Origin: Pseudomonas moraviensis
GTDB taxonomy: Bacteria > Pseudomonadota > Gammaproteobacteria > Pseudomonadales > Pseudomonadaceae
Assembly (NCBI RefSeq): GCF_900105805.1
Contig: NZ_LT629788.1
Coordinates: forward strand, 62,001-126,000
Direction of reading: 5' to 3'
DNA length: 64,000 nucleotides
Both the position numbers and the translations under genes were made by a program. Shown piece by piece: positions 1-8,268 of this stretch; within the stretch, counting starts at the first letter, position 1, and each line of letters starts with the position of its first letter. Below the pieces are notes generated by a model that was given only the letters and a program-made list of their open reading frames with translations, was not told where the DNA came from and did no database searches.

Positions 1-1337
1 TCGACCTGTTGGCCCGCTCGCCCCACAAGCAACGACTTGCGGATTATCTGGCGCTGCTCAAGCCCCTCGATGATCAGGGGCGCTATCTGCCATTCGAGGC
101 GTTGCGCTATCGCTGGCCTGCGGGATTGGACGCCAACCTTTGTTGGGCGTTGGTGAAGAAGGCGCGGGCAGCCCAGTACATCCGTTTGTTGCCGTTGGGC
201 GAGCCGGTGCAGTGGGGCAAATATGTGCCAACGCCGTTGGCGCAGAAAACCTTGGCTGTGGTGGATCGTCACGCCAGTACGGCCGCGCTGGATTACATGA
301 CCAGTCAGATCGGCGAACGTGTGCATTTCTCTTGTCTGCTCAATGACTTGATCGAAGACGAAGCCATCGCAAGTAGCCAGTTGGAGGGCGCGGCGACCAC
401 GACTCGTGTTGCCAAGGACATGCTCAAGCATCAGCGCCAGCCGCGGACGCCGGATGAGCGCATGGTCATGGGTAATTATCGAATGATGAATTTCGCTTGG
501 GAAAAGCGTTATGAACCTCTGAGCATTGAGCTGATTGCAGAGATCCATCGAGTGGGTGTGGAGGGGATTGATGACGAGCAGTATTCCCCTGGATTGTTCA
601 GAACCAATGATGAGGTGGTTGTTCAGGATGGTTCGGGCAACACCGTGCACCGACCGCCTCCTGCGGTGGGTTTGGTTTCGCGGTTGGCGAGGCTGTCCGG
701 CTGGATCAACCAGCCCGATGCCTCGATCCTGGAAAAAAACTATTTGCATCCACTGATCAAGGCCATCACGCTGCATTTCGCCATGGGTTACGAACATCCC
801 TTTCGCGACGGTAACGGGAGGGTTGCGAGAGCCTTGTTTTACTGGTTCATGTTCAAACATGAGTTCGCGGGCTTTCGCTACATTACGATCAGCCTGTTGC
901 TACGCAATGCACCGGTGAAATACGGGCGCTCCTATCTGCACACCGAGGCGGATGAGCTGGACCTGACCTATTTCATCGAGTTCCAGTGTTCTGTCATTCT
1001 GCGAGCCGTGGTCGGCTTTACCGATATTTACCGCAAGAGCGTGGCAGACACCGAGGATTTTGACCGTTGGCTGATCAGCTCTGGCGTATTTGAGCAACTG
1101 ACGCAACAGCAGCGCGCCCTATATCAGGTGGCTAAAAGCGGGGAAGCGAAGGAATTTACGGCGAGCAACGTCGCGGAAAATTTTTCCTGCACGGGCAGTG
1201 AGGCGAAATCGATGTTGGAAGGGTTGGAGCAGTTGCAAATATTCGCCAGAAGACAGATGGGCCGGGAGGCGGTGTATTTTTTGTGCGGGCCCGTAGAAGA
1301 AAAAAGACACGGGGTCGAATCACTTCGCCCCGCGTGA
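1..1337 (+). CDS. Fic family protein (probable AMP transferase), left end open
   Basis: The reading frame is open to the left edge; the first usable start inside the window is a TTG at 9 and the true start is probably just upstream. The Fic core motif HPFRDGNGRVAR begins near residue 263 (counting from the TTG); its His is the catalytic base and the DGNGR loop binds nucleotide phosphates. An N-terminal inhibitory-helix motif SSQLEG (S/T-x-x-x-E-G) near residue 122 marks a class II, self-inhibited Fic enzyme. A winged-helix-like C-terminal region (about 370-430) follows. Such proteins usually transfer AMP to Ser, Thr or Tyr of a partner; the target here is unknown. No toxin-antitoxin partner is visible. 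Confidence 0.85.
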   Translation, partial: DLLARSPHKQRLADYLALLKPLDDQGRYLPFEALRYRWPAGLDANLCWALVKKARAAQYIRLLPLGEPVQWGKYVPTPLAQKTLAVVDRHASTAALDYMTSQIGERVHFSCLLNDLIEDEAIASSQLEGAATTTRVAKDMLKHQRQPRTPDERMVMGNYRMMNFAWEKRYEPLSIELIAEIHRVGVEGIDDEQYSPGLFRTNDEVVVQDGSGNTVHRPPPAVGLVSRLARLSGWINQPDASILEKNYLHPLIKAITLHFAMGYEHPFRDGNGRVARALFYWFMFKHEFAGFRYITISLLLRNAPVKYGRSYLHTEADELDLTYFIEFQCSVILRAVVGFTDIYRKSVADTEDFDRWLISSGVFEQLTQQQRALYQVAKSGEAKEFTASNVAENFSCTGSEAKSMLEGLEQLQIFARRQMGREAVYFLCGPVEEKRHGVESLRPA

Positions 1338-1344
1338 TGCCCGT

Positions 1345-2034
1345 TTACAACGTACCAAACACCTTCTTCGCCAGACTCGTCGCCGCAGCGGCCGGGTTCT
1401 GACGAATCGTTTCTTCCTGCTTGCCGATCATCTCGAACAGGCCATTGAGTGCTTGCTCGGTGACGTAACTCTCAACATTGGCGCTCTTGGCATCAACTAC
1501 GCCGAATGCCGCTGCCTGCCCGGCAAACGAATTGTACTTCTGCGCGACGCCGACCTTGTCGGTGGCTTGTTTGACGATGGGCAGGAATTTCGCGCGGATC
1601 TGTTCGCGGCTGGATTTGTTCAGGTATTGGGTCGCCGAATCGTTGCCGCCGCTGAGGATGCCTTTGGCGTCGGCCACGCTCATTTTTTTCACCGCGTCGA
1701 CGAGGATTGGCTGGGCCTGGGTCACGGCGGATTCGGCGGCTTTGTTCATCGCGGTTTCCAGTTCTTCGACCTGGGCGCCCATGCCGAAGGCTTTCATCTT
1801 GCTCGCGGCTTTGCCGAGTTTGCCCGGCAGCTCGATTTTCACCTCGGGGTTGTTGCTGAAACCGCCCGGGGTGCCGAGTTGTTTCACGGCGATCTGCGCG
1901 CCCTGGGTCAGGGCGTCCTTGAGGCCGCCGGTGGCGTCTTGCTGCGACAGGTCATTGAGCGACAGGGCCAGGGCGTTGGCAGAGATCAGCAGGCCGGCGC
2001 AGACGGCGGCGAAGCGAAGGGTAGAGCGGCGCAT
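1345..2034 (-). CDS. DUF4197 secreted protein
   Basis: The 229-residue protein begins with a Sec-type signal peptide (MRRSTLRFAAVCAGLLISANALA) and continues as an all-helical DUF4197 domain, with SLNDLSQQDATGGLKDAL at its start and a conserved C-terminal Lys-Val-Phe segment. It is probably periplasmic. The function of the family is unknown. It lies 27 bp downstream of the lipoprotein gene on the same strand and probably shares its transcript. It converges with the Fic gene, only 7 bp apart. Confidence 0.8.
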   Translation of the reverse strand: MRRSTLRFAAVCAGLLISANALALSLNDLSQQDATGGLKDALTQGAQIAVKQLGTPGGFSNNPEVKIELPGKLGKAASKMKAFGMGAQVEELETAMNKAAESAVTQAQPILVDAVKKMSVADAKGILSGGNDSATQYLNKSSREQIRAKFLPIVKQATDKVGVAQKYNSFAGQAAAFGVVDAKSANVESYVTEQALNGLFEMIGKQEETIRQNPAAAATSLAKKVFGTL

Positions 2035-2061
2035 GGCGGCTTCCTTGTGGCGAAAAATGGA

Positions 2062-2457
2062 TTAACGAACGGCGTCGACGCGGATTTTCAGCGGCTGCGG
2101 GTCGTTGCCGTCGAGTTGCACGGCGTGGTTTTCGGTGGTGATGAACATCAGCTCGCCGTTGACCTCGATGCGTGCGCTGACCGAGTAACGGTGGCCGGGT
2201 TTGACCTGCGCCGGATCGTAGCTCAAATGAAACGGCAGCGGCACCTGGCCTTCGATTGGGCCTTTTTGTTGGGCGAGGACCACGGCCGGCGCATCGGCCA
2301 GCGACACGTCTTGCAGACTGAGGCTCAGGGTCGCGCTCGGCGGCAGGGCGATGCGTTGCAGGTAGAAGACTTCACCGTCGAGGCTGGACTTGCCGGGGGT
2401 GGTTGATTGGCAGGCGCTGAGCAGCGTGGCGGCGGCGAGGGTTAGCAGTTTGTTCAT
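2062..2457 (-). CDS. YbaY family lipoprotein
   Basis: A 131-residue protein with a lipoprotein signal (MNKLLTLAAATLLSACQS; lipobox LSAC) followed by a beta-rich YbaY domain (SLDGEVFYLQRIALPPSATL). I chose the ATG at 2457 because GGAG lies six bases before it; an in-frame ATG 12 bases upstream has no such site. Predicted to be attached to the outer membrane or its periplasmic face. The role of YbaY-type proteins is not established. It is upstream of the DUF4197 gene on the same strand. Confidence 0.8.
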   Translation of the reverse strand: MNKLLTLAAATLLSACQSTTPGKSSLDGEVFYLQRIALPPSATLSLSLQDVSLADAPAVVLAQQKGPIEGQVPLPFHLSYDPAQVKPGHRYSVSARIEVNGELMFITTENHAVQLDGNDPQPLKIRVDAVR

Positions 2458-2474
2458 GTAGTACTCCATTCAAT

Positions 2475-2564
2475 TGTAGGAGTGAGCCTGCTCGCGATAG
2501 CGGTGTGTCAGACGACAGTGATGTTGACTGAAAAACCGCTATCGCGAGCAGGCTCACTCCTACA
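2475..2564. repeat. REPIN (paired inverted REP, family 1, copy 1)
   Basis: Two inverted arms of about 30 bp, TGTAGGAGTGAGCCTGCTCG... and its reverse complement, flank about 30 bp of unique sequence. Each arm holds its own short palindrome (GAGCCTGCTC). The same arms recur at 8068, 11908 and 13646. This is the Pseudomonas REP/REPIN type, non-autonomous and mobilised by RAYT transposases. It lies between the lipoprotein gene and the 3' end of plsB. Confidence 0.9.
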
Positions 2565-2574
2565 GGGATTTGCG

Positions 2575-5076
2575 TCAGGCTTCCGGCAACGCGGTAATCT
2601 GCTCCGCCGCATCTTCACTGCGGTGCAGCGCGACCTGGCGGATCGACAGGCGAATTTCCGCCGGCAACACGCGCTTGGCCGCGCCTTCGGCCAGCTCGCC
2701 AAGCAGTTCGTGGTAGCTGAGCTTGCCGGCTTCGTCGCGGCGCAGTACGTCGAGGTCGAGCAGGGTCTGGATGAAATGGCGGAACAGGCTCTTGTCGAAA
2801 AACTCCGGGGCGTTCAAGCCGTGGAGGATCGACAGGCGCTGGGCCATGACCGTGCACAAGTCTTCCAGCTCTTCGGCGCTGATGCTGTTCTGGCCGCTGT
2901 TGAGCAGCAGGGACACGGTCATGTAGAAACGCTGCAAGGTCTGCGCGATGCTTTTCGACAGCAGCGTCAGCAGCACGAAATGCCGCGAACTCGGTGCCGG
3001 ACGCAGATAAACATCCTTCTCGAAACGCAGCAGCCCCTGCTCGACGAACGCTTCCAGCCATTGATCGATCACCGCGTCGAGTTCGTCCAGGCTCCAACGG
3101 ATGAACAGCTCCGATTGCAGGTACGGATACAGCGCGCGGGTATAGCGCAGGATCTGCTCGCGGCTCATGCGCGAGGTGCTCTGGAAGAAACTCGCCAGCA
3201 ACGAGGGCAGGGCGAAAATGTGCAGGACGTTGTTGCGGTAATAAGTCATCAGGACGGCGTTCTGCTCGTCCAGATACAGAATCTTGCCCAGCGCATCGTT
3301 CTGCTCGGCGAGCAGATCCATGTCTTTCACATGCTCGATCAGCGCACGGCCATCGCCTTCCGGCAAGGTGGTGTGCGGCGAATACGGGACTTTGCGCAGC
3401 AGCGCCAGATACAGATCCAGCACCCGTGCCATGGCGCGATCGTCCAGGGCCAGACGCGTGGTCGACAGCAGCGCCAGCGCCACCAGATTGACCGGGTTGA
3501 TCGCCGCCGCTTCGTTCAGGTGCCGAGCGACCTTCTCGCCGAGGCGGTTGGTGGTTTCGTTGAGCCACGCCGGTTTGAACTGCGGGCCGAGTTCCTGCTG
3601 GCGCCAGTCCGGTTGCTCGGCGTCGAGGAATTCCGCCAGTTTGATCGGCTCACCGAAGTTCACCGCGACCTGACCAAAGCGCTGCTTCAGCGCGCCGATC
3701 ACTTTGAAGATGTCGAAGATCGACTCTTTCTTCTTGCTCGCCCCGCGCAGCTCGCCCAGATAGGTGCGCCCTTCGAGCACGCGCTCGTAACCGATGTACA
3801 CCGGGACGAACACGATCGGCATCCGCGACGAACGCAGGAAACTGCGCAGAGTAATCGCGAGCATGCCGGTTTTCGGTTGCAGCATGCGTCCGGTGCGCGA
3901 GCGGCCGCCCTCGACGAAATACTCGACCGGGAAACCTTTGGTGAACAGGGTGTGCAGGTATTCGTTGAACACCGAGGTGTACAGCGGGTTGCCCTTGAAC
4001 GTGCGACGCATGAAAAACGCGCCGCCACGGCGCAGCAGGCTGCCGATCACCGGCATGTTGAGGTTGTTGCCGGCAGCGATGTGCGGCGGGGTCAGGCCGT
4101 TGCGGAACAGCAGATACGAGAGCAGCAGGTAGTCGATGTGGCTGCGATGGCATGGCACGTAGATCACTTCGTGACCTTGCGCGACGTTCTGAACGCCCTC
4201 GATGTGGTTGACCTTGATGCCGTCGTAGATCTTGTTCCAGAACCAGCTCAGCACCACTTCGAGAAAACGGATCGCGGTGTAGGTGTAGTCCGAAGCAATC
4301 TCGTTGCCATAGCGCAGGGCTTGAGCCTTGGCTTTTTCCGGGGAAATATTTTCGCGCTCGGCTTCGTCGAGGATCGCCTGTTTGACCAGCGGCTGGTTGA
4401 GCAGGCCTTTGACCAGATTGCGCCGGTGGGAAATGTCCGGGCCGATCACTGCGGCTTTCAGGTTGCGGAAGTGCACCCGCAGGATGCGCTGGGCCATGCG
4501 CACGGTGCGTTCGTGGCCCTTGTTGTGATCGATCAGTTCGCGCAGATGAATCGGGGCGGAAAACTGCACGCGGGTCTTACGCCCGAGGACGATGATGCTC
4601 AGCAGCCGGCGCAGGCGTCCGGTAACGGCCCAACTGTCGGCGAACAACAGTTTCCACGGGCTGTTTTCGCTGTCCGGCGACTGACCCCAGAACACGCTGA
4701 CCGGAATGATCTGCGCGTCTTCGGCAGCGTTCTGCGTCAGCGCGCTGACCAGACGGGTCAGGGTCGGCGGCGCACCGCGTTTGTCCTGGCGGCCGAGCCA
4801 GTCCGGGTCCGGGGTCAGATAGAAAAACGCCGCCGGCTCGATCAACGAACCCACCGACACTGCCAGCACCGGACGCGGCAGGCCGGCCTTGGTGCACTCG
4901 GTGTCGACCACCGCCAGATCGGTCAGCGAAGGGTTTTGCAGGACGTAGAACACCGGACGACTGCGGTCGAGGTTGAGGGTGAACGACGACTGATTGATGG
5001 TCTCGGAGCGAACCCAGAGATACAGCAGGCGGCGCAGGGTGCCAAACACAAGACGGCGGAACGGGGAACGGGTCAT
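2575..5076 (-). CDS. plsB: Glycerol-3-phosphate 1-O-acyltransferase
   Basis: The 833-residue protein matches the usual PlsB length when started at MTRSPFRRLVFG (5076); the open frame continues further upstream but that part is not protein-like. It acylates sn-glycerol 3-phosphate to lysophosphatidate at the inner membrane, the first step of phospholipid synthesis. The HX4D catalytic motif is visible as CHRSHID (His310, Asp315), followed by the substrate-binding blocks FFMRR and FVEGGRSRTGR and the late block IVFVPVYIGYERV. It is transcribed alone, divergent from the cold-shock gene. Confidence 0.95.
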   Translation of the reverse strand: MTRSPFRRLVFGTLRRLLYLWVRSETINQSSFTLNLDRSRPVFYVLQNPSLTDLAVVDTECTKAGLPRPVLAVSVGSLIEPAAFFYLTPDPDWLGRQDKRGAPPTLTRLVSALTQNAAEDAQIIPVSVFWGQSPDSENSPWKLLFADSWAVTGRLRRLLSIIVLGRKTRVQFSAPIHLRELIDHNKGHERTVRMAQRILRVHFRNLKAAVIGPDISHRRNLVKGLLNQPLVKQAILDEAERENISPEKAKAQALRYGNEIASDYTYTAIRFLEVVLSWFWNKIYDGIKVNHIEGVQNVAQGHEVIYVPCHRSHIDYLLLSYLLFRNGLTPPHIAAGNNLNMPVIGSLLRRGGAFFMRRTFKGNPLYTSVFNEYLHTLFTKGFPVEYFVEGGRSRTGRMLQPKTGMLAITLRSFLRSSRMPIVFVPVYIGYERVLEGRTYLGELRGASKKKESIFDIFKVIGALKQRFGQVAVNFGEPIKLAEFLDAEQPDWRQQELGPQFKPAWLNETTNRLGEKVARHLNEAAAINPVNLVALALLSTTRLALDDRAMARVLDLYLALLRKVPYSPHTTLPEGDGRALIEHVKDMDLLAEQNDALGKILYLDEQNAVLMTYYRNNVLHIFALPSLLASFFQSTSRMSREQILRYTRALYPYLQSELFIRWSLDELDAVIDQWLEAFVEQGLLRFEKDVYLRPAPSSRHFVLLTLLSKSIAQTLQRFYMTVSLLLNSGQNSISAEELEDLCTVMAQRLSILHGLNAPEFFDKSLFRHFIQTLLDLDVLRRDEAGKLSYHELLGELAEGAAKRVLPAEIRLSIRQVALHRSEDAAEQITALPEA

Positions 5077-5178
5077 ACGGCTTCTGCGTGAGTGAATAGA
5101 ACCGAGCGATTGCTCAAGTGGGCGACAGTTTGCCGGATTCACCGAAAATCGGCAAAAAAGCGCCGAACTAATCTCCTG

Positions 5179-5206
5179 TTGAGAGTTTCTGCGCCTGTCA
5201 TATACT
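5179..5206 (+). promoter_or_regulatory. Sigma70 promoter of the cold-shock gene
   Basis: A -35 box TTGAGA (5179-5184) and a -10 box TATACT (5201-5206) are separated by 16 bp. Transcription would start near 5213 and leave a leader of about 100 nt before the ATG. The leader contains a hairpin, AGGCTTT/AAAGCCT, at about 5264-5284. Long structured leaders are typical of cold-shock mRNAs. The promoter call is from sequence match only. Confidence 0.6.
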
Positions 5207-5314
5207 CGGCGCTCTGTTGCCGGTGCCCTGTCATGGACGTCGGACGCAGGCTGACGTTCCTCAAAGGCTTTCCTGCGAAAAGCCTGTTCAATAATAAAAA
5301 AGGAGTATGAACAG

Positions 5315-5524
5315 ATGGCAACACGTGAAACCGGCAACGTGAAGTGGTTCAACGACGCCAAAGGCTACGGCTTTATCCAGCGCGAAGACGGGGTGGACGT
5401 GTTCGTGCACTACCGCGCGATTCGCGGCGAAGGGCATCGCTCGCTGACCGAAGGTCAACAGGTCGAGTACGCGGTGATTACCGGCGAGAAGGGCTTGCAG
5501 GCCGAGGATGTTGTAGGCCTGTAA
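5315..5524 (+). CDS. Cold-shock domain protein (CspA family)
   Basis: A 69-residue single cold-shock domain with both RNA-binding motifs, RNP1 (KGYGFIQ) and RNP2 (VFVHY). It binds single-stranded RNA or DNA and acts as an RNA chaperone in the cytoplasm. AGGAG lies about 10 bases before the ATG. It sits downstream of a strong promoter and a long leader, as expected for a gene with post-transcriptional control. A different REP pair lies just after the stop codon and may end transcription. Confidence 0.93.
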   Translation: MATRETGNVKWFNDAKGYGFIQREDGVDVFVHYRAIRGEGHRSLTEGQQVEYAVITGEKGLQAEDVVGL

Positions 5525-5535
5525 CCTTGAAGACC

Positions 5536-5611
5536 AAAAGATCTCAGCCTTCGGCAGCTCCTACAGGTGTACACATGACCCCGTAGGAGCTGCCGAAGGC
5601 TGCGATCTTTT
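5536..5611. repeat. REPIN-like inverted repeat, family 2
   Basis: Inverted arms AAAAGATCTCAGCCTTCGGC... and GCCGAAGGCTGCGATCTTTT with one mismatch, about 30 bp each, around a short centre. The unit differs from the four family-1 copies in this window and ends in a T-run on either strand, so it could also serve as a bidirectional terminator between the convergent cold-shock gene and the gene ending at 5616. Confidence 0.8.
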
Positions 5612-5615
5612 GCTT

Positions 5616-5993
5616 TCAGGCCGTTTTCCAGGTGATTTCTTCTTCTCCGTCTGCGCTGATGCGAATCCAGCGATCGGCGGTTTCTTCACCCTCTTCTTCG
5701 ACCCACGTTCCCGGTGCGCAACGCACTTCGACGTTCAGCGCGGCAAAGGCTGCGCGGGCGCAGGCGATGTCATCGTCCCAAGGCGTCTGGTCGCTTTCCA
5801 GGTACAGACTGTTCCACTTGCCCACGGCCTTCGGCAGCCAGGTCACCGGTACGTTGCCGGCCTTGCACTTGTACGTCTGGCCTTTCTGCACCCAGTCGCT
5901 GCACGGGCCCAGCGCTGCGCCGAGCCAGGCGGAAATGGCCTTGTGGTCGACGTCGGCGTCTTTCAGGTAAATCTCGATGTCCGGTTGGCGCAT
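5616..5993 (-). CDS. Conserved hypothetical protein
   Basis: A 125-residue acidic protein (starts MRQPDIEIYLKDADVDHKAI) I recognise only as a conserved Pseudomonas protein of unknown function. AGGA six bases before the ATG at 5993 decides the start over an in-frame upstream one. There is no signal peptide or membrane segment, so it is probably cytosolic. Its pattern (short alpha/beta elements, many Trp) gives no catalytic motif. Located between the cold-shock gene and rlmA, same strand as rlmA. Confidence 0.7.
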   Translation of the reverse strand: MRQPDIEIYLKDADVDHKAISAWLGAALGPCSDWVQKGQTYKCKAGNVPVTWLPKAVGKWNSLYLESDQTPWDDDIACARAAFAALNVEVRCAPGTWVEEEGEETADRWIRISADGEEEITWKTA

Positions 5994-6068
5994 GGATGTC
6001 CTCACTGCGGGTCTGAAAAATCCATTCGCGGATTTAGCCGGCCCCGGGCCTGTGCCCGAGACCAAAAG

Positions 6069-6878
6069 TTATTGAAGAACGAAATAATCGTAGCGCATCG
6101 ACACGGTGGTCTCGAACGGCTCGGCCTGTTCGATCACGGCCGCGCGACGCTCGGCACTGGCACGCCAGCCGTGGGGTGTCATCGCCAACAGGTTGGCGCG
6201 ATCCTCGGGCTTGTCCAGGGTCAGCTTGAATTCCAGCGTCTCGCTATGGGCCAGCGCCATGCCGGCCGGCACCAGAGCCAGGTGCTTGTCGTCGGTGTAC
6301 TCGCGCACCTCGTCGTACAGACGCTCGCGCAATTCCATCAGATGGCCACGGGTCGGGCCGACTTTCATCAGGCCGCCGCCGACGCTGAGCAGACGCTTGG
6401 CTTCCTCCCAGTCCAACGGACTGAAGACGCTGGCGAGAAACTGGCAACTGCCCGAAGCCAATGGCACGCGGGCCATGCTGGCAATCAACCAGGTAATCGC
6501 CGGGTTGCGCTTGCAGGCGCGTTTGACGGCTTCGCGGGAAATGTCCAGCGCATAGCCATCCGCATGGGGCAAAGCCTCGGCGATTTGCGCGGTGTAATAA
6601 CCCTCGCCACAGCCGATGTCGACCCAGCGCTCCGGGGCAAAACTGGCCGCCAATTCAGCCAGACGTTTGGCCACTGGCGCGTAATGTCCGGCGTTGAGGA
6701 AATCACGTCGCGCTTCGACCATCGCCTGGTTGTCGCCCGGGTCGCGGCTGTTCTTGTGCTGCACCGGCAGCAGGTTCAGATAACCCTGACGTGCACGGTC
6801 GAATCGATGCCCGGCAGGGCAGACCACGCCGTTGTCCACCGCATTGAGCGGTTCACTGCAAATCGGACACGCGAGCAT
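6069..6878 (-). CDS. rlmA: 23S rRNA (guanine-N1)-methyltransferase RlmA family
   Basis: A 269-residue protein with an N-terminal zinc-binding knuckle (CPIC near residue 4, then CPAGH) and a Rossmann methyltransferase domain with the SAM motif VDIGCGEGYYT. This architecture is that of RlmA, which methylates G745 (or G748 in the other subfamily) of 23S rRNA using S-adenosylmethionine. Its ATG overlaps the dapE stop codon (ATGA), so translation is probably coupled. Assignment to the G745 rather than the G748 subfamily is by analogy with Gram-negative relatives. Confidence 0.85.
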   Translation of the reverse strand: MLACPICSEPLNAVDNGVVCPAGHRFDRARQGYLNLLPVQHKNSRDPGDNQAMVEARRDFLNAGHYAPVAKRLAELAASFAPERWVDIGCGEGYYTAQIAEALPHADGYALDISREAVKRACKRNPAITWLIASMARVPLASGSCQFLASVFSPLDWEEAKRLLSVGGGLMKVGPTRGHLMELRERLYDEVREYTDDKHLALVPAGMALAHSETLEFKLTLDKPEDRANLLAMTPHGWRASAERRAAVIEQAEPFETTVSMRYDYFVLQ

Positions 6879-8029
6879 CAGGCGAGCAACTTGATCAGGG
6901 TCTGGTAGTAAATCTCGGTCAGTACATCGAGATCCGCCGCCAGCACGCGCTCGTTGACCTGGTGGATAGTCGCGTTGACCGGGCCCAGTTCAACCACTTG
7001 CGTGCCCATGGTCGCGATGAAGCGGCCATCGGAGGTGCCGCCGCTGGTCGACGCCTTGGTTTCACGACCGGTGATGTCCCTGATGCTCGACGACACCGCA
7101 TCGAGCAGCGCGCCCGGCTCGGTGAGGAATGGCAGGCCGGACAGTGCCCAGTCGATGTGCCAGTCCAGACCATGTTTGTCGAGGATATCGGCAACGCGCT
7201 TTTGCAGGCCTTCGACAGTCGATTCGGTGGAAAAGCGGAAGTTGAACACCGCCACCAGATCGCCCGGGATCACGTTGGTCGCGCCGGTACCGGAATTGAG
7301 GTTGGAAACCTGGAAACTGGTCGGCGGGAAGAAGTCGTTACCATTGTCCCAGTGCTCGGCGGCCAGTTCGGCCAGCGCCGGAGCGGCGAGGTGAATCGGG
7401 TTCTTCGCCAGGTGCGGGTAGGCCACATGACCCTGCACGCCTTTGACCGTGAGCTTGGCGCCGAGGGAACCGCGACGGCCGTTTTTCACCACATCGCCGA
7501 CCAGCGTGGTGCTCGACGGCTCGCCAACGATGCACCAGTCCAGACGCTCGTTACGCGCCACCAGACGCTCGACCACTGCTTTGGTGCCGTGATGCGCCGG
7601 GCCTTCTTCGTCGCTGGTGATCAGGAACGCGACCTTGCCTTTATGATTCGGGTAATCGGCGACGAAACGCTCGGCGGCGACGGTCATCGACGCCAGGCTG
7701 CCTTTCATGTCCGCCGCGCCACGGCCACAGAGCATGCCGTGTTCGTCGATCACGGCGTTGAACGGGTCGATCTGCCACGCCGTCACCGGGCCGGTCGGCA
7801 CCACGTCGGTGTGACCGGCGAAGCACAGCACTGGACCGTCGTTGTTGCCGTGAGTGGCCCAGAAGTTATCCACATCTTCGATGCGCATCGGCTCCAGGGT
7901 GAAACCGGCGTCGCCCAGGCGCTGCATCATCTGCTTCTGGCAGTCGGCGTCGACCGGGGTCACGGAGGGACGGCGGATCAGGTCGATGGCCAGTTGAAGG
8001 GTCGGCGATAGGTCGGCGTGGGCCGTCAT
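6878..8029 (-). CDS. dapE: Succinyl-diaminopimelate desuccinylase
   Basis: A 383-residue M20 metallohydrolase of normal length. It hydrolyses N-succinyl-L,L-2,6-diaminopimelate in the lysine/meso-DAP pathway. Metal and catalytic residues are in place: His73 and Asp75 (GHTDVVP), Asp107 (GRGAADMKG), and Glu141/Glu142 (SDEEG). It is upstream of and overlaps rlmA. dapD, coding for the enzyme that adds the succinyl group, is in the same window 6 kb away. Confidence 0.95.
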   Translation of the reverse strand: MTAHADLSPTLQLAIDLIRRPSVTPVDADCQKQMMQRLGDAGFTLEPMRIEDVDNFWATHGNNDGPVLCFAGHTDVVPTGPVTAWQIDPFNAVIDEHGMLCGRGAADMKGSLASMTVAAERFVADYPNHKGKVAFLITSDEEGPAHHGTKAVVERLVARNERLDWCIVGEPSSTTLVGDVVKNGRRGSLGAKLTVKGVQGHVAYPHLAKNPIHLAAPALAELAAEHWDNGNDFFPPTSFQVSNLNSGTGATNVIPGDLVAVFNFRFSTESTVEGLQKRVADILDKHGLDWHIDWALSGLPFLTEPGALLDAVSSSIRDITGRETKASTSGGTSDGRFIATMGTQVVELGPVNATIHQVNERVLAADLDVLTEIYYQTLIKLLA

Positions 8030-8067
8030 GGAAAACTCCGAAGATCATGAATGTGGGCGCGGACAAC

Positions 8068-8156
8068 TGTAGGAGTGAGCCTGCTCGCGATAGCGGTTAA
8101 TCAGTCAACATACATATCGACTGTTACACCGCCATCGCGAGCAGGCTCACTCCTAC
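8068..8156. repeat. REPIN, family 1, copy 2
   Basis: The same inverted arms as at 2475 (TGTAGGAGTGAGCCTGCTCG... / reverse complement), around a different centre. It lies 38 bp before the dapE start and downstream of the ndvB-like gene. Confidence 0.9.
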
Positions 8157-8220
8157 AGGGATTGGGTTCGGTCAGTCGAACCGGGGACGCCGCCAAGCCC
8201 CGCAAAATGGCGGTTATCTT

Positions 8221-8251
8221 AAAGCAAAACGGCGACCGTTGGCCGCCGTTT
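8221..8251 (-). terminator. Rho-independent terminator of the ndvB-like gene
   Basis: On the minus strand an 8-bp stem, AAACGGCG/CGCCGTTT, with a short loop is followed by TTTTGCTTT. It begins 17 bp after the stop codon at 8269. Confidence 0.75.
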
Positions 8252-8268
8252 AGTGCTGCGTTGCGGAT

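Noticed and set aside
2482..5091. An 869-codon open frame on the plus strand opposite plsB
   Set aside because: It is the complement of plsB, a clearly homologous gene; its product is Gln/Arg-rich with no domains, a usual artefact of high-GC codon bias.
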